From NCBI GenBank assembly GCA_000328365.1, contig KB309245.1, forward strand, positions 28,743-92,742: 64,000 bases of DNA, in the 5' to 3' direction. The stretch comes from Capitella teleta. Taxonomy: Eukaryota > Annelida > Polychaeta > Capitellidae. The notes beneath the pieces are model-generated. The model was not told the DNA's origin. It was given only the letters and a program-made list of their open reading frames with translations, and made no database searches. Position 1 is the first letter of the stretch; each line of letters starts with the position of its first letter. A program made the position numbers and the translations under genes. Shown here piece by piece: positions 34,977 through 48,511 of the stretch.

Positions 34977-35088
34977 CTGAAAAAAAGAGAGCATAATGTA
35001 ATGAATATGTATGTAAGCTAATAACAATTAAATTTCACTATTAGTATAAGAATTTCTATAAGCTCGATTCGTCCTTTTTACAGATGGC

Positions 35089-35155
35089 TTAATTGGGGGG
35101 TAGGGGTGAAGGCGGGCCTTTATCCTCGTCACTGGTAGGGCCAACAGCACACTCA
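35089..35155 (-). CDS. Second, related Pro-rich acidic terminal exon
   Basis: Minus-strand frame reading VGPTSDEDKGPPSPLPPN then TAA at 35091-35089. It resembles the neighbouring exon (SD-x-DE...N/KG-x-PP-x-P). Too short to stand alone; its value is in the similarity. Confidence 0.3.
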
Positions 35156-35249
35156 ATACATACCCATAAATAAACTTGAAGGCCGAGATGCATGTTGATA
35201 GTTCATGGATGCCCTCTCTTCTTCTGGCGCTTCAGCTTCGAACTGCACG

Positions 35250-35438
35250 TCATGTCGGACACCTTGATTCCAGTCGGAGGTGCATCACATTCAGTTCACC
35301 TGGTTGTAGACTTAGGTTGAAAAAATCACTAAGAATAGCTAATTCACAATATGGATAGGCAGCCATGTCCATTTTCATGTTGGCCATCTCTTTAGGTGTG
35401 AATAGCTGGCTGCCAGGACCATTTCAGAAGTGCTGGCA
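35250..35438 (-). pseudogene. Broken exon of an unrecognised coding element
   Basis: After a good minus-strand acceptor (acaattcttttctccag) the sequence reads AVASTSEMVLAA. A protein-like stretch then continues in another frame: LFTPKEMANMKMDMAAYPY, then ELAILSDFFNLSLQPGEL, ending in a stop. The change of frame inside an exon-sized block suggests a decayed gene or transposon gene. It lies in the same direction as the two Pro-rich exons just downstream and may belong with them. Confidence 0.35.
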
Positions 35439-35469
35439 ACTGCATCTGGAGAAAAGAATTGTACATAAT

Positions 35470-36915
35470 TATGTGCCTTCAAGTACAAACTTTGATCTGT
35501 GGAACCTTTGAATTAAAATAAACAGAAAATGATTCTCTGATTAGGGCTTAGGAATTACATGACTTGTATTATTGAAAATCACCTGATACAGGATAACGGT
35601 ATTCAGCCAAACTGTCACAACTGATCACAATAGTAGCAGACAGTATCAGCAATTTATTGGATGAAGTAGCTACTTATTATTGACTGGATATTTTTTTTTC
35701 GAATAACGGTTATCCTGTTGACAGCCATGTAACACGGTATTAATATTTAATTAATTATTACCTAGATGTGCCATGATAGGCATATGGCAAATTCCCTGGC
35801 ACCATCACACGTGTTCATTAAGTTGAAAGCCCGCTGTTAGAGTCTCATGATAACTTCGCGCGGTTCTCTTAGTATAAATGCCCACGGTCTGTTACATGTA
35901 CGTATGAAATGCTACACATATTTCACTGTATATTTTTCAATCATAAAACAATAACAGCTTTGATATTCACAGTCTCGTTGATTAGTAATAATTATTTGAT
36001 AATAAACAACACTACTGTTCCTCTGTGTGATGGTATTTTTGAGGTTCGGAAATTGTATAGCAGATATAAGTAAATAGATTTAATTAGATTAATTTAATAG
36101 ATTATAGTAAAGCAGATTTAAGTAAATGCATTCAACCGATTTGTAGATTCTCTTGGCCGATGTTTCTTGCACAAACAGTTGCTTTGACGCAGCACCAATT
36201 CCTTGATTTCTATATCCTACTTCAAGCCAGAATTCAAACCTGCTTATTTAACTAACGGAAAGGACCTTCATGTCATTGAACTGATTCAGCTATACGGTTG
36301 CACAAAATATCTTCAAAATCCATAACAACCATTGTGCTGAAATGACACTAGCCACTCATTGCATTGTAATGTGTTTGACGACAGAAAACAATTTAACCCT
36401 GTGAATAATGTATACGGAATCTGATATTCAATATGGAATTATATCGTGGAATCTATCAATAGATTTAGAAGCAGAAGTTTTCAGTCGGCCACTCGATCAC
36501 TATAACGGGAAGTCCATCAAACTGTCTGATTTATTGGCATATTGATGTCCTTCTTTACAGATTGGGAAATGGCGTTACTACTCTACTGCTCAGGCTGTCC
36601 ATTAACCAAGAGAGTTTTATTCCCCATCGAACACACGTCATTTGATGCCGCAAACTGTTCGCTGTATGAACACCGAAGTATTCATAACATAAGGTTAGCA
36701 TAAAATGAATAACTGTTTTCCGACACGTTTTGCCTTTATAGAGCTTTCGAAATATAGCACCAATTGCCGCGACTCACACACTAGCTTTTATATTAGAACA
36801 CAAGAATTGCAATTTAAACCAATCGTTGCATTTGTAACATTTATAACCTTCACCGTTCGATCACGAAGGAATTTATTGAGTATCTCGAATAACTGCGATT
36901 GATTGATTTATAATC
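35470..36915. other. Intergenic stretch, nothing recognised
   Basis: AT-rich, no supported gene or repeat. Confidence 0.4.
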
Positions 36916-36917
36916 TA

Positions 36918-37058
36918 AATGGCCACGTGCAAGGACCCAGTCACTTGTCCGTAGATTATGGGCTCCAACCACTGGGTCCTTGACTTATTCCTCTGAGTTG
37001 CGTTAAGGCAACACCACCTGCCATAAGTAATTACTGATTATGTCCGCACGTGGCTATT
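36918..37058. mobile_element. Small foldback element with nested inverted repeats
   Basis: Outer arms AATGGCCACGTGC (36918-36930) and GCACGTGGCTATT (37046-37058) are inverted with one mismatch. Immediately inside lies a perfect 12-bp pair, CAAGGACCCAGT (36930-36941) and ACTGGGTCCTTG (36971-36982). About 140 bp, no coding capacity. Confidence 0.7.
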
Positions 37059-37195
37059 TCCAAGCATTGCATACCAGCCAATTATTGATTGGTTCTCGAA
37101 TCAATTAGCTTCTCCTCATCGCCCTGTATTCTTTTCTAGTTTGTCGTCAGTTTCCATATCGCGATTGATGAAGATCACAAACACTCTTGATTTCT

Positions 37196-37237
37196 GCATT
37201 TATTATTATTTATTATTATTTATTATTATTTATTATT
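37196..37237. repeat. (TTATTAT)n-type microsatellite
   Basis: Repeated TTATTATTTATTATT pattern of about 40 bp. Confidence 0.9.
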
Positions 37238-37239
37238 GT

Positions 37240-39550
37240 GATTGATTAGCAACACCTGCTTCAGATAACAGGGTGCAGCACGATGCACCACACGATGTAA
37301 ACAGATCAGCAGAATTCAGAGAAGTGGAAAATCATACGGTGAACAATGCTTGGAGTTGACAAATCGTTTGAGTAGATGCTTCGAGCGAGTCAGGGATCCA
37401 GTCGAACAAACAAGCAAACGTTCTCTAACATTCCAACGATGCAAAAAATAGTATTTATTATTTGTGAAATGAGGTGGAGTGCGACTGTCGCCCACAAAAT
37501 GAGCTCAAAATGTACAGCTTTTTTCGATATATGGAAAAACTAAATATCGTTGCAAGATTCAATTTGAGAGCAGAAGGAGAGAGCTGGGGACCCGAAATAT
37601 ATGGACTCGACGTGAGGAGCAATTCGACTCATGGCAGTTTGACAAAACGAGATTATACTGTAAAGTAAAAACATACATGTTTTTTTTTTCTTCTTTCAGC
37701 CGTATCGTGAATTAAAGTCCATTTCGTGCATTGTTTCTGGTGTTGAAGAATCATGAGATGGACGACACCTAGGGTGGACATACATATGAATGCTCACCAG
37801 TCACTTATGGTGTGCTGCTCCTGCATGAGATTTAAGCTTTATCCATTAGCTTAGTTTACATTTTTCATGTGAAAATCAACCCTATAGATCACTTTTCTTT
37901 GGACTTCCAGTGAAAGGTAAAGCACTTGGAAAGCTTCCATTGTTGACGGAATCTCTGCAAGAAACGCGCAATAGGCTTTGTCAATATTTCCCAGAAGGAC
38001 ACATCGAACCAACAAAACAGTTTCGTAAAACCATGGATTGCTAATGTGTTTCCACTCCCCTCAGTCAACATCATCGACAACTGATGTAAAGCGGCTATAC
38101 ATATAGTAATAATGAAGGGATAGCATGTCGGCCTTCTTTTCGTTTACTCAATTTAACTCCTTTTGCATATTATATATGACTTATCCAGGCACGCTAAGTA
38201 TCACAGGAAATGAAATTATGTTTCGTTCCAGATGAGGCACCCACACATGTTAAGCAAAAACTACATCAAAGAGTGGGTTTTATCATAAGTACTCAGTGCT
38301 GCTGAGTTGGGTTGAAATTTGATACAAACCAGAAAATAGATTCCAGAGTTATGTTTTATGTAGGTATACGTATGATTGCCTATTATGAGAATGATGATGA
38401 CTTTACTTTGATCACTAGATGGATATACGATTACAGCACATGTTAAAAAAATAATTGGCCTTCGCTTCTCAAAACACACTTTTATGTCTATAAAAAATAA
38501 AAGAGAAAAAATACCTTTTGAATTCAGGAGTTGTCTAAAAATTTAACCTGACTGATGATATATGAGGAGTGTAGTTATAAGTTCGCCCAGAAAGCCAACA
38601 TCTGGAATATGTGCGATCTATAACTAAATTAAAAATCAAAGGCATGTCTGCACTGTGCTAAAAACTTTCATTCATATGTTGAAATATTGATAATACATTA
38701 ATCATAGCACTGTGGCCAAGAAACGGAACAAACATCACTGGTTCTTGGATGCAATATATTAGCCTTGATTTGGACAGGTCAAGAAATGAAGCTCATTATT
38801 CCAACTCACAATAATGTCTGACCAGCCTTGATCGCATTTGACCCTGCCTTTTTAACAACAATTATGGCGCTGCCTCACGTTTCGGGTTGTAATGAAGGCC
38901 TTGCACCTGTTGGATTTGGTAGCTTAGTCTTGTATGCAGCACCAAGGAAATATGCAAATCGATTATCACACTTTGGAATATGCCGTGCTGTGTAAGTATT
39001 GCACAACGTCTCAGTACCAATTACATTTGCTGGCTAACTGTTGGATATAGGTACATGTATAATGCATATGTATATGCAACACCATTCTGTCATAGATTGT
39101 GCAAAATCGAAAATATATGAACACAATATTATGAAAGGGTATGACTCAAAACTCGTTACCCTCTGAAGGCCTAGGCAGTGACTTGTCCATTAAATAACAC
39201 TAAATCAGATGCAGTACCCTGGGTAGGATGCATATTAGCTGCCCTATCAACCGAGGAGATGCATCTGCAGAAATTGGGGTCAGGAATGATAAAACCTCTC
39301 CATAAATGAGAGCCATAACTCCGCGATGGATGATTTCATTATAACTTCTTCGATATTCAAGACTCGTGGCAGAAATCACTAACTGACCTTGACACACTAA
39401 ATGTACACTGTTGAGGTCACATAAAGTGTCAAGGGTGCAATTGTTGCATCATCTTGCTTTAATTGACACTTCCTTTAGGCAGTGTTCACTAGGCCCATTG
39501 TTATACTTATCTGAATAGTCTTTCCAAATCCCATGATAATTATTCTCATT
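37240..39550. other. Intergenic stretch, nothing recognised
   Basis: AT-rich, no supported gene. Short frames at 37474-37668 and 39200-39397 lack splice evidence. Confidence 0.4.
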
Positions 39551-39555
39551 ACACG

Positions 39556-39760
39556 GGTTAGCTTAATCCATTCGGGCGATACGGGTGCCAGAATGGAATC
39601 CCTGGACCAGGGTAGCCTATCGCCCTCCTCTTATCGGTGAATCCCAGCGGTTCTGACATAGACAATAGTACACAACGCTCGGCCTTGTTACGCTATTGGG
39701 CAGCACCGCAGTCACCAAAGGATCCGGTCAGATCTCGACCCTGATTCTGGTGGCTTCAAG
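39556..39760 (-). mobile_element. SINE copy, diverged
   Basis: Shares gatacgggtgccagaatgga, cctcttatcggtgaatccca, catagacaatagtacacaac and ggccttgttacg with the complete copy. The minus-strand end keeps a B-box-like GGGTCGAGATC near 39735-39745. Many substitutions indicate an old insertion. Confidence 0.8.
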
Positions 39761-39764
39761 ACCT

Positions 39765-40480
39765 GAGTGAATTCAAGCATAATCATGATGGCTCAAGTAC
39801 TATTTACCTCATTTACCCATAAGACAAAAGGAGACAGAAAATGTGAGGGCGCTGGGTCAGGGTTATGTTACTACGTCAGCAGACTAAATATACAAGAGGC
39901 AAAATTCTAACACCAGCGCCATTCCATGTTGGTAACCCAAGTCACGTATAAGGGAGATAGGAAAGCGATACATCTGGCTACAGACGATCAAGTAGCCCAA
40001 TAGCCCCACTAGAAAAGCTTACAATTCAAGTCATGTTCAGACAAACTAAAAGGGAAGCCTTCACTGACACATCCATTGGTAGTGTTAAACAATTCAAAAC
40101 CATTTTTGTTATGGAAATGTTTTGGCGTGCAGCGAGTTAAGACTGGACCAGAGGTCTGAACACCTATTACGACATATATGCCAGCTGCTTTTACAAAAGA
40201 CTAAAAATCATGACGAAGAATTAGCGAATTCTCGTGAGGCATAGAATTATAATAAACACTTTGCAATGACAATCAACACTATTGCAATGCATAAAAGATA
40301 TCATGCTGTTAGATTTGATTTTTGTTTCGGAATTTTAATTTTGAGTTTTGAGTTTCAACTGGCAAAGTAATATAGTTGACATAATTATTAGGATAATGTG
40401 TCTAACCTCCCAGGTATTTTACTTCCATTTAAATAAATAATTACGTAAAGTAGTTATATCATAAAGCGAGTTTGCTGTCA
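39765..40480. other. Intergenic stretch, nothing recognised
   Basis: AT-rich, no supported gene or repeat. Confidence 0.4.
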
Positions 40481-40489
40481 TAGGTGGAA

Positions 40490-40746
40490 TAATGCGGAAT
40501 GTTGAGTGTGCTCTATTAATTGAGATAAATCGGCATAAATGTTGATGAAATTAGAATAGAAATGATAGGAATAACAGCATGATAGGCCAGACTAACCATA
40601 CCAAGTATTTATTTCTGTTTTATTTGCGTGATTTTTACACTGCAATCTGTTTTGTACCACTTTTTCAGAAATGCGTAGCATTATTGAAAATTAATCATGG
40701 ATATCTTTCACATGGAGTAGACAGACTACTTTTGGGTCACTCTGTA
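40490..40746. mobile_element. Mariner-like non-autonomous element, copy 1
   Basis: The right end CTACTTTTGGGTCACTCTG (40726-40744) followed by TA matches the terminal repeat of the element at 48.8 kb. Its body (gagataaatcggcataaatg, ccaagtatttattt, ccactttttcagaaatgcg) matches 51.25-51.45 kb. The left end is not clear. Confidence 0.6.
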
Positions 40747-40749
40747 TAT

Positions 40750-43700
40750 ACATTTATGGTAATTTAATAGTGCCTTATGTAAATATTTCGCCTCATGCGT
40801 TCATTTAAAATGATATGGTTGCACTATTATGGAATCTCTACTATTTTTATATTACTCACCTGTTAAATAAAAAATGGTTTGCTCCAAGCCTCATTATTAC
40901 CTGAACATAAAACATGCATTATACTTCATGGCAAGCTTATTAAAATTAGGAACATGAAAGAACATTCCAGATTTATTGACTCACTTTATAAGAAAATGTT
41001 TGTTTGATAATATTGTATTATTGTAATACTAATCCTACCGACACGCGGAAGAGAAATGACGTAAACACGTCAACTGTTTGATTATCCTCTTCTATCGATT
41101 GTTCTCTCATTTTACATTGCGAAAATATACCCCTCCCCCTCCTTCGCTCTGTTTGGGGTCAGATGGCAAATGCATGTTTCATGAAAGCATTCAGAATTTG
41201 CGCAGGCAATCAAGTTAACCCAAGTAAGCCCATTTTGGGTTTGTGAGCTTTTTGAAGAGTACCATTGATTGAGGTGCATGCACTTTTATGACCACCCTTA
41301 ATAGATCTTAAGAAGTGTCCATAATTGAAAAACAGGAAAGACAAGATAATTATAGCTGGTGAACTTTGATTGTGTGTCGTTAACATAATGTACCCATGCT
41401 GCAAGTGTATATGGTTCTTACCTTTTATTCTGTACTGGTTTTAGTTCTAATTCAATGTCCTTGTAAATATCAGTACCTACCTGTCCTATGGCAGCTGCTT
41501 TGAGTGCAGAACGCTAAAGGTATACATAAGGCAAACCTGTACCTGCTGTCACCCAGAAAAACACATGGGGCCCATGTCCACCCAGGCCTCAGATGACATT
41601 AATCTACAAGATGTGATTCATTCAAGTAAATGGCGGTCAGGTATTATAATAATGAGTGGACAGAAGCAGATAACACGTGACTGGATGTTATGGAATTAAA
41701 ATATATGACGATGGCATTAGGTGGTGGAATTAATTAACTGCCCCTAGACATTGGACTCTCCTTGGAGTGATCTTTTTCAAAGACAGTCAATGGTCAAATA
41801 ACTTTTTATTTGAAGCAATACCTTTTTATTTGAAGTAATAGCATTTTATTTGAAGCAATAGCTTTTTATTTGAGGTAATTCACCTGCTTCTTCGGTTTAC
41901 ATGTTTATTAGCATCACCTAGGGGACATATGCAAAAGAAGCCAATCACGCAGGTGCACTTTATTTTGAGCTTGAACAGGTACATAGGAAAGACTCACACA
42001 TGGGGAACCCAGCGATAGCCAAAACCAGTGCAAAATTACACAATCAAGTGGGTAATGTCACAATCTCCTGTTTGCGTAAACCAGCATTTCTTGAAATTAA
42101 ATTGAATTCGTTGGACGCTATATTTACATGGAATCCAATTTTCGCGATCGGAGCTTTGTGTAAAAAAATTAAAACATCAGTGCTGTCTTTCAATTCCGTG
42201 GCCCTTTTTTTTACAGCTGTCAAGTCACGATTTGCCAGCAATGCCTTCCCTCTGTAACATCATTATAGTCCTACTGATAGGCTGTCCTAGGACTACAATT
42301 CCTAGCAATTTACCTGGAAATAGTAATCCCAGAACGACTACCTATCCAAGCTAAGTATAATAGATTACGTGGCTGAATCGATGACTACTTATCCCAGGGG
42401 ACTATACATTATGTTACATCAAGTTGTATCAATCGTAATAAGCATCACTTCAGACCCTATATAATTGCTATTGTCTCTAGTTCAACGACTAATTCTAATC
42501 TAATTCTAAGACTATCCATCCTATATATGTTAAAATGGTCAACTCAAAATTGTTGTTGTTTTTTTTCTTCTTTTTTTTCTTTTTTTTTTTTTCTACCTTT
42601 TTTTTACCTTTTTTTTTACCAATGAAATGTACAGGGCCACTTTTTTTGCGGAAAACAATTTTCGCGGCCGATCGTGACCGTAAAAAGTGCGAAATTTGAT
42701 CTCACAGTGGAGACTTGGCCCTGACCTTTAAATGATATGCATAATTGTATTCCAATACGGCTATCGGGTGTTTATCAGCACAGGTGGAGTAGAATACTTC
42801 CTTCTCTTTCCTTGTTGCAATCTGAACCTTGTTTTACCGTTTAAATTAAAGGCAGATTCACTTTGCATAGCAATGAACTAAGAGTTCATTGTGAAATATC
42901 CATGTCATGTATAAGGACTGTATTCTGTAAGCCCAATTTTTGGCCTCGTTAAATACTGGAACACTGTGCGAGGGAGGAGATAGGAATACTTCCTTTGAAG
43001 GAGGGTGGCAGGTGATCTCATTAGCCTCTTTGAATTCTTAGCCAGAAGGTATTTCATTCAGTGCACCAAAAACCAGGACAATGTCCCAGTCTTTGATTAT
43101 GCCTTATACATTCAATAGCTTTTATGTAAAAATCAAAATGCAGTGCTTGTTAGTACACTGCATGTAGTTTTGTAGGAATTAATATGTATATGCATTGCTC
43201 TATGTGAAAATTCAGTTTATTTTTTAATACCCACAATGCAATCACACAACCAAAAAAAGCTCAGGTGAAAGTAAAATAAACATTAATTAAATCAGACGAC
43301 CATTTGTTTCAAATTACACCTGGTTATCATTCCAGCTTTCCAGACTTAAACCAAGCGCCTGCAGAAACCAAGTTACACGCCACCGACCACACAATTGCAC
43401 CCTCTGCCAGTTGAAACTTGCATAGGAAAACTTGTAATGGTACAGAGAACAGCAATAGCATTTATCATAATACTACTTAATCGGTGCTATATATAAATAA
43501 ACTAGGGTAGTCCTCCACATGTGGAATCATTATTGGTTCATTCAAATCAGACATCTGTTATTTTGAAACTCGCTGTGCCTTTAACGGAATTAGGGCTGTC
43601 ATGCACTCGTTTCACACCTACAGCCTCGGAACCCAAGAAATGTGGGTTTTTATGAGAAAATCATTCTCTTGCTATTTCAATTTTAGACTGCCTCTGTGTA

Positions 43701-44015
43701 AGCTGAATGGATCAGGGGATTGGCACGTGTGCAACTAGATTCAGGACCCCTGAAAGGAAGAGTCATTGGAGTACTGGCTGTCTATTCAGTCCCCGATCGA
43801 TAAATGCTTACCTATCATTTCACCAAAGGCATATTATTTTTATCAATTAGAAGGCATTCAAATTCTCCTTTTTATGTTTCACTGATTTCAATAACGCACA
43901 AGCCCTGTGTATATTTGCATGTGTATTCAATTACAAAGAAAACTACAGCCTAATATACACTTATAATATCAGTTACTAAGTCTGTTTTAAGACCAAGCAG
44001 GCTTACTGTAAAATA
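40750..44015. other. Long gene-poor stretch
   Basis: AT-rich, with pyrimidine tracts near 42556-42615. A pair of overlapping frames at 42000-42257 (both strands) reads somewhat like protein but lacks splice sites. Confidence 0.4.
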
Positions 44016-44019
44016 ATCA

Positions 44020-44400
44020 GATCAAAATAATAACCAGAATCAGTCAGAGACGTAAACAGGATTTTTTTTGGGAGTAATTAGAGGAAGAAAGAAAAAGGAA
44101 ACGAATAAAACGAAGGGAAATTTTGAGATTATAATGCTCTTAGAAAGAAAATCATAACATATGCCACACACCTATGATCATTGTGACCTTGCTCTTTGCC
44201 CTTTGATTTTTGACCTACAAAATACTTTCGGACACGGATATTTTCATACTTGATAGACGCATAAAAAGTGAACGATAAAACATTGTTAGTTACGGAGAAA
44301 CGGTTAACCAAAACGTGTACGTAGAAAAAAAAAATTCCTACAAAACACACGAGCAACATTGGAAATTTTTGTCAAAGAACAAATTTCCTAATTAAAGACT
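44020..44400. repeat. Relative of the 31-33 kb inserted element
   Basis: AATAACCAGAATCAGTCAGA resembles 31135-31160. A ttgtgaccttgctctttgcc run with tgacctacaaa follows, comparable with the TGACCTTTGACC part of the 617-bp units. Confidence 0.45.
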
Positions 44401-44404
44401 TGAG

Positions 44405-45305
44405 TGATAATATTATAGAAAATATTTTTAAAAATGAAATTTTCTGACCAACAAACCGAGCAACAGGATTCTTTTTTTTCGAAACCCCCCCTCCCCCCCC
44501 CCCCCCAAAATGCCTAATAAACAATTTCCTTGCGATGTGATGCGTTGGACAGCAGTTGAATCTTCAGGAAAGCAACGTGAGGATGCTTGACAAGTAGGCT
44601 TAGTCGAGATGGATTTTGATCAGTTGTAGCAACAAATTGCTGATGCATAAAACACAGACATCGTTGCTTTAATTATTAAAACTGAAGCCATTCACAAGAG
44701 GAAGCCATTAATGATCATACATTTCAACCATGACAACAAATTCAAGCTATGGAAATAGTCACTATGAATTAACTCCATTGTGAACAAAAATTATTATTAA
44801 ACATTGAATATAAATTCACTCGATTATTTGTAAAAAAAAATTTGAATGCATCCTTTTGTGCACAAGGTGTACGCATGAAAATAATGATCGATGTATGTTT
44901 TTATTATTGAAATACATTCCTTTGTAAATGAGCTTGTAAAATATATTAAATATATATTTGTAAAAAATAGTAAATTTATATGAATTTAGACCATAAAACA
45001 ATTTACATCGTAAAATTAACTTTATGTAAGATTAACGGCGCCAAAGATATCGCTACAAGAGCAGCGCCCCTGGCGGATGCCACAGAAAGCTAGAAATCAC
45101 AGAAAGCCAATGCGCAGAAACCAATGCTTCGATTATCGACAAAATGTTCTCAATTTAGCTGTTTTTAAAATACCGATTATCTACCTGAATATCGTTTGTA
45201 TGCGTATCTCTCATACAGCGTGTAGGACACATTCTCACATCTGTTATTTCGTTTACCTGTTCAATTTTACTTTCTCTATGGCTCAAACTAAGATGACCTT
45301 GGTCG
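44405..45305. other. Intergenic stretch
   Basis: AT-rich, with a C homopolymer near 44487-44506. No supported gene. Confidence 0.4.
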
Positions 45306-45311
45306 TTGTAG

Positions 45312-45652
45312 ACGATTTCTTTGCCTTGCAAACGAAGCGATTCTCGACCAATCTGTCCACTCACCAACAAGTTACATGTACAATATCATGTGTTCCTGCT
45401 AGACCTTCCAGGTGCCAAAGTTTCAAATACGAATTCGATTTTTCCTTCATTGAACCAAACAGGTTCAGTCCCTCACCTGATGTTGTATATCTGCACAAAG
45501 GCAATATTGATCTGTATACACAGGACACGGAGAGGGCTTGTTCGATCCAACACATTTGTTCTCCCCAAAATTACTTCATGCTAGTTCACATTCCGCTAGA
45601 ATGGTCATTGATCAAATTCTTTGGCGAGTGCCAATCATGCAAGTCATTTTGA
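45312..45652 (+). CDS. Possible apple/PAN-like exon
   Basis: An acceptor-like ggtcgttgtag precedes an open frame reading DFFALQTKRFSTNLSTHQQ, then VTCTISCVPARPSRCQSFKY. The spacing C-x3-C-x7-C-x-S-F-x-Y, preceded by an FST(N) segment, resembles the first module of the gene at 2.5 kb (KYFSTNHSLS...C-x3-C). The frame stays open to a stop at 45652 and has three further cysteine-bearing pairs near its end (ERACSIQHIC, ECQSCKSF). No signal peptide exon was linked. It may be a host exon or a decayed relative. Confidence 0.35.
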
Positions 45653-45659
45653 TTGATTA

Positions 45660-48505
45660 GTCTTTATTATCCTGTTTCCTATGGTGATTTTTGTCGGCCA
45701 CCTCAAACTTTAATAGTGTGAAGGACACGGAATTACGTGCCACAGCATTATCCTCTCTTAGCCATTACACGGATAATTTCACAATTGACATGTTATCGTG
45801 TTCCGCAATCACGCACACGATGCCATTTTATTGCAGTGGCTCCATCTGAAGATATCGAGATTATACCAAGAATCGTGTGAATTATTAAGAAATTATCGAT
45901 TCGATTTTTTTTTCTCTTGACAAATTGAGACACGCTTGAGCCATGACACGACGATGAATTTGACCTCTTTGATCGTGATATCAAAGACCAGAAAAGCGTG
46001 GTCGACAGCCAATGATTGTCCGTTCAAGTATATCAGGGGCCGATTGTTTGGGGACGTAGACCATAGAACCAGAGAACCACACCCGACGCATGCAGTGATT
46101 CGTATGCATTGTATCACTGATGTTTGCCACATTCCAAATCAACTTCAGAAGTTAGACCTAGCAAAAAATATACTGTCACCATTGGTTAGAGCATTAGACT
46201 CTCTAAAGCTATGAACAATTTCCATGTTCATTAAGTGTTGACAAGTATGATATCCCACAAGTCAAGTTGAATAAATTCCTTTCTGCCTCAAACAATGAGC
46301 ATCAAATGAATTAGTTATTCCCCTCTCAACAACAAATACTTTCACAAACATAACATCCAATCTCCCTAAAATTAACCTCATGGCTAACTATTTATGATTT
46401 GGGTCAAATGGTTATCATTATATCCACTCGAAAGAATTCGTATCGAACAAATTTGACGCCAGTGACGTCATTGGGAACGGAGAGACATGGCGTGAGAATT
46501 AGATCACATGATTTGCGTCTCGTTGACGGCTCAAACCTTACGTGAGATGCATCAACCTAGATTTTGATCGGAATCAGACCCAGCCACGGCTTCGAGGAGT
46601 CTAACGGTTGAATCAAGTTCAGTGCAAATTGGTTTGTAATGGCTTCTGATGTGCAGCTTCTATCTGAGTAACATATTATATAATCTAAGTAACATTATGT
46701 GTTAATTATGAGGTTCCGTGTTGGTCTTTTTTGTTTGTTTGCGTTTTACTTATTATGTTCTGTGTTCTCCGCTTGTTTGGGTTGAAAGTGGCATCATTGT
46801 GTATGTGAATAAGCTGCTATTGCCATAGTGTTTATGCATTTGAGGACCATTTGGAGTAGATTTAAATGCCAGACGTTGTCTGTCTGCACAATGTAGTTAT
46901 GTTTAAAGTACACAAATATTATATTGAGGTGTTGAATTAGCTAATGAAGTGTTGATGGAATGTCTGTTTAAATAACCAAGAAGAAATCTGACATATACCG
47001 AATTAAATCCATGATTTCTTTGGAAATCAAACAAAGCTGGTTTCAGCCAAGAAAAATTGCGTAAATATCTTGTATGAGTACAAATAAAATGCATGAAGTG
47101 TTCGAGATTATGTTATCGAATAATAATACGTGTAATTATATAAGTACATCTGGCTGAAGATTAACTCAAAATTCCTATATTTCATTAAATAGCTCCTTCA
47201 TATATCCGCACTAAGTCACAAACGGGTCTAAACTGAACATTCTGTGACCGAAATAAAGCCTCAACGTCTCGCATTTCGCTTTCCTTAACCTTTAAATCTC
47301 CATTGACTGAGGATTGCTAAGGGTCACTCCTGTTACTCCGTGTTTTCATGGAAGTGAGAGTGCACAATCTCTCTTCAGTTGCCTGTACTGCATATGCTCT
47401 TTGCCCGATGTTTTCAACAGACTGCCAAAGAAATTCAATGATGTTTTACCTTCAGATTTAAACATGGCAAAAACTCATACTAATGATCGAATGGTTCTCC
47501 TGTGTAATTGCTCTGCTATTCAATGTCCTCTTGTCTCACTCAACTACTATAGTAAGCATATTATTTATATTTAATCCAAAGACTAGGACAAATGACTGTT
47601 CAGAAAATGGAGGGCCACATCTCATTGTTGCTAATAGTATACACAATAGTTGCCTATAACTATAAGCACCTGCACTCTCTATTAAATAATAAATGACTAC
47701 TGAATGTTCTCCATCTTTGATATCATGTATACATCATTGCAGTTGCATTAAGCGTATGCCGAATCGATAGGATTTCCTTACAATTATAAGACAACCAAAA
47801 ATTTATATAGGCAGACGGGATTCGCAGAAGGCTGCAGTGAAGTTAGCATCGTCAATATTTGAGGAACTAAGCGTGAGCCTCTAGGGATAATTACAATTCC
47901 TTGAACCAAACGTGAACATGTTCTCATATCTGGCCAGGTACATTGCACTTGGAATTTGAATAATGGTAGTTCCGATTTCCAGACAACCACTTAAGATAAT
48001 AATCATGTCTTTAGCAACACATCTGTTGTATGTCTCTGAGTTGCATGATTTGCATCAATCAATAAATCGATTTGGATAACATAATTCAATGAATTGACTT
48101 GATTGTGTTTTGCTTTTTGAATTAAAACAATATATGTTGATTCATAGACGATAATACATTTCTCAAGTTACAGATTGAGACGTCCAATGTAGACATTCCT
48201 GCAGAAACCACCACAACAACAAAAATCATGCCGCCCACTATATTTTGCTTCACTCGAGGGTAAAACCCTCTAAGATGCTTCTCATCAGGAGAATTATGCT
48301 TTTTGCACATTAGCGATATCATAACAATGTCTCTTTCTCACTATCTGACTCGTTGGTCATCTGACTCGTCACATAGCTTAGTTATCCTGGGTTTTTAAAT
48401 TTGCTTTTCATAGCTTAGGGTTGTTGGGGTAATGTGAGTGTTATTTTTTATATTTGCTCTTCATGGTTAACCATTAATTGCGGCTGACTATCAATCAGTT
48501 CAGGC
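45660..48505. other. Gene-poor stretch
   Basis: AT-rich. Overlapping frames at 45893-46214 on both strands read partly like protein (LSVQVY, NRPLIYLNGQSLAVDHAFL) but no splice sites or domain support either. Confidence 0.4.
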
Positions 48506-48511
48506 GTGATC

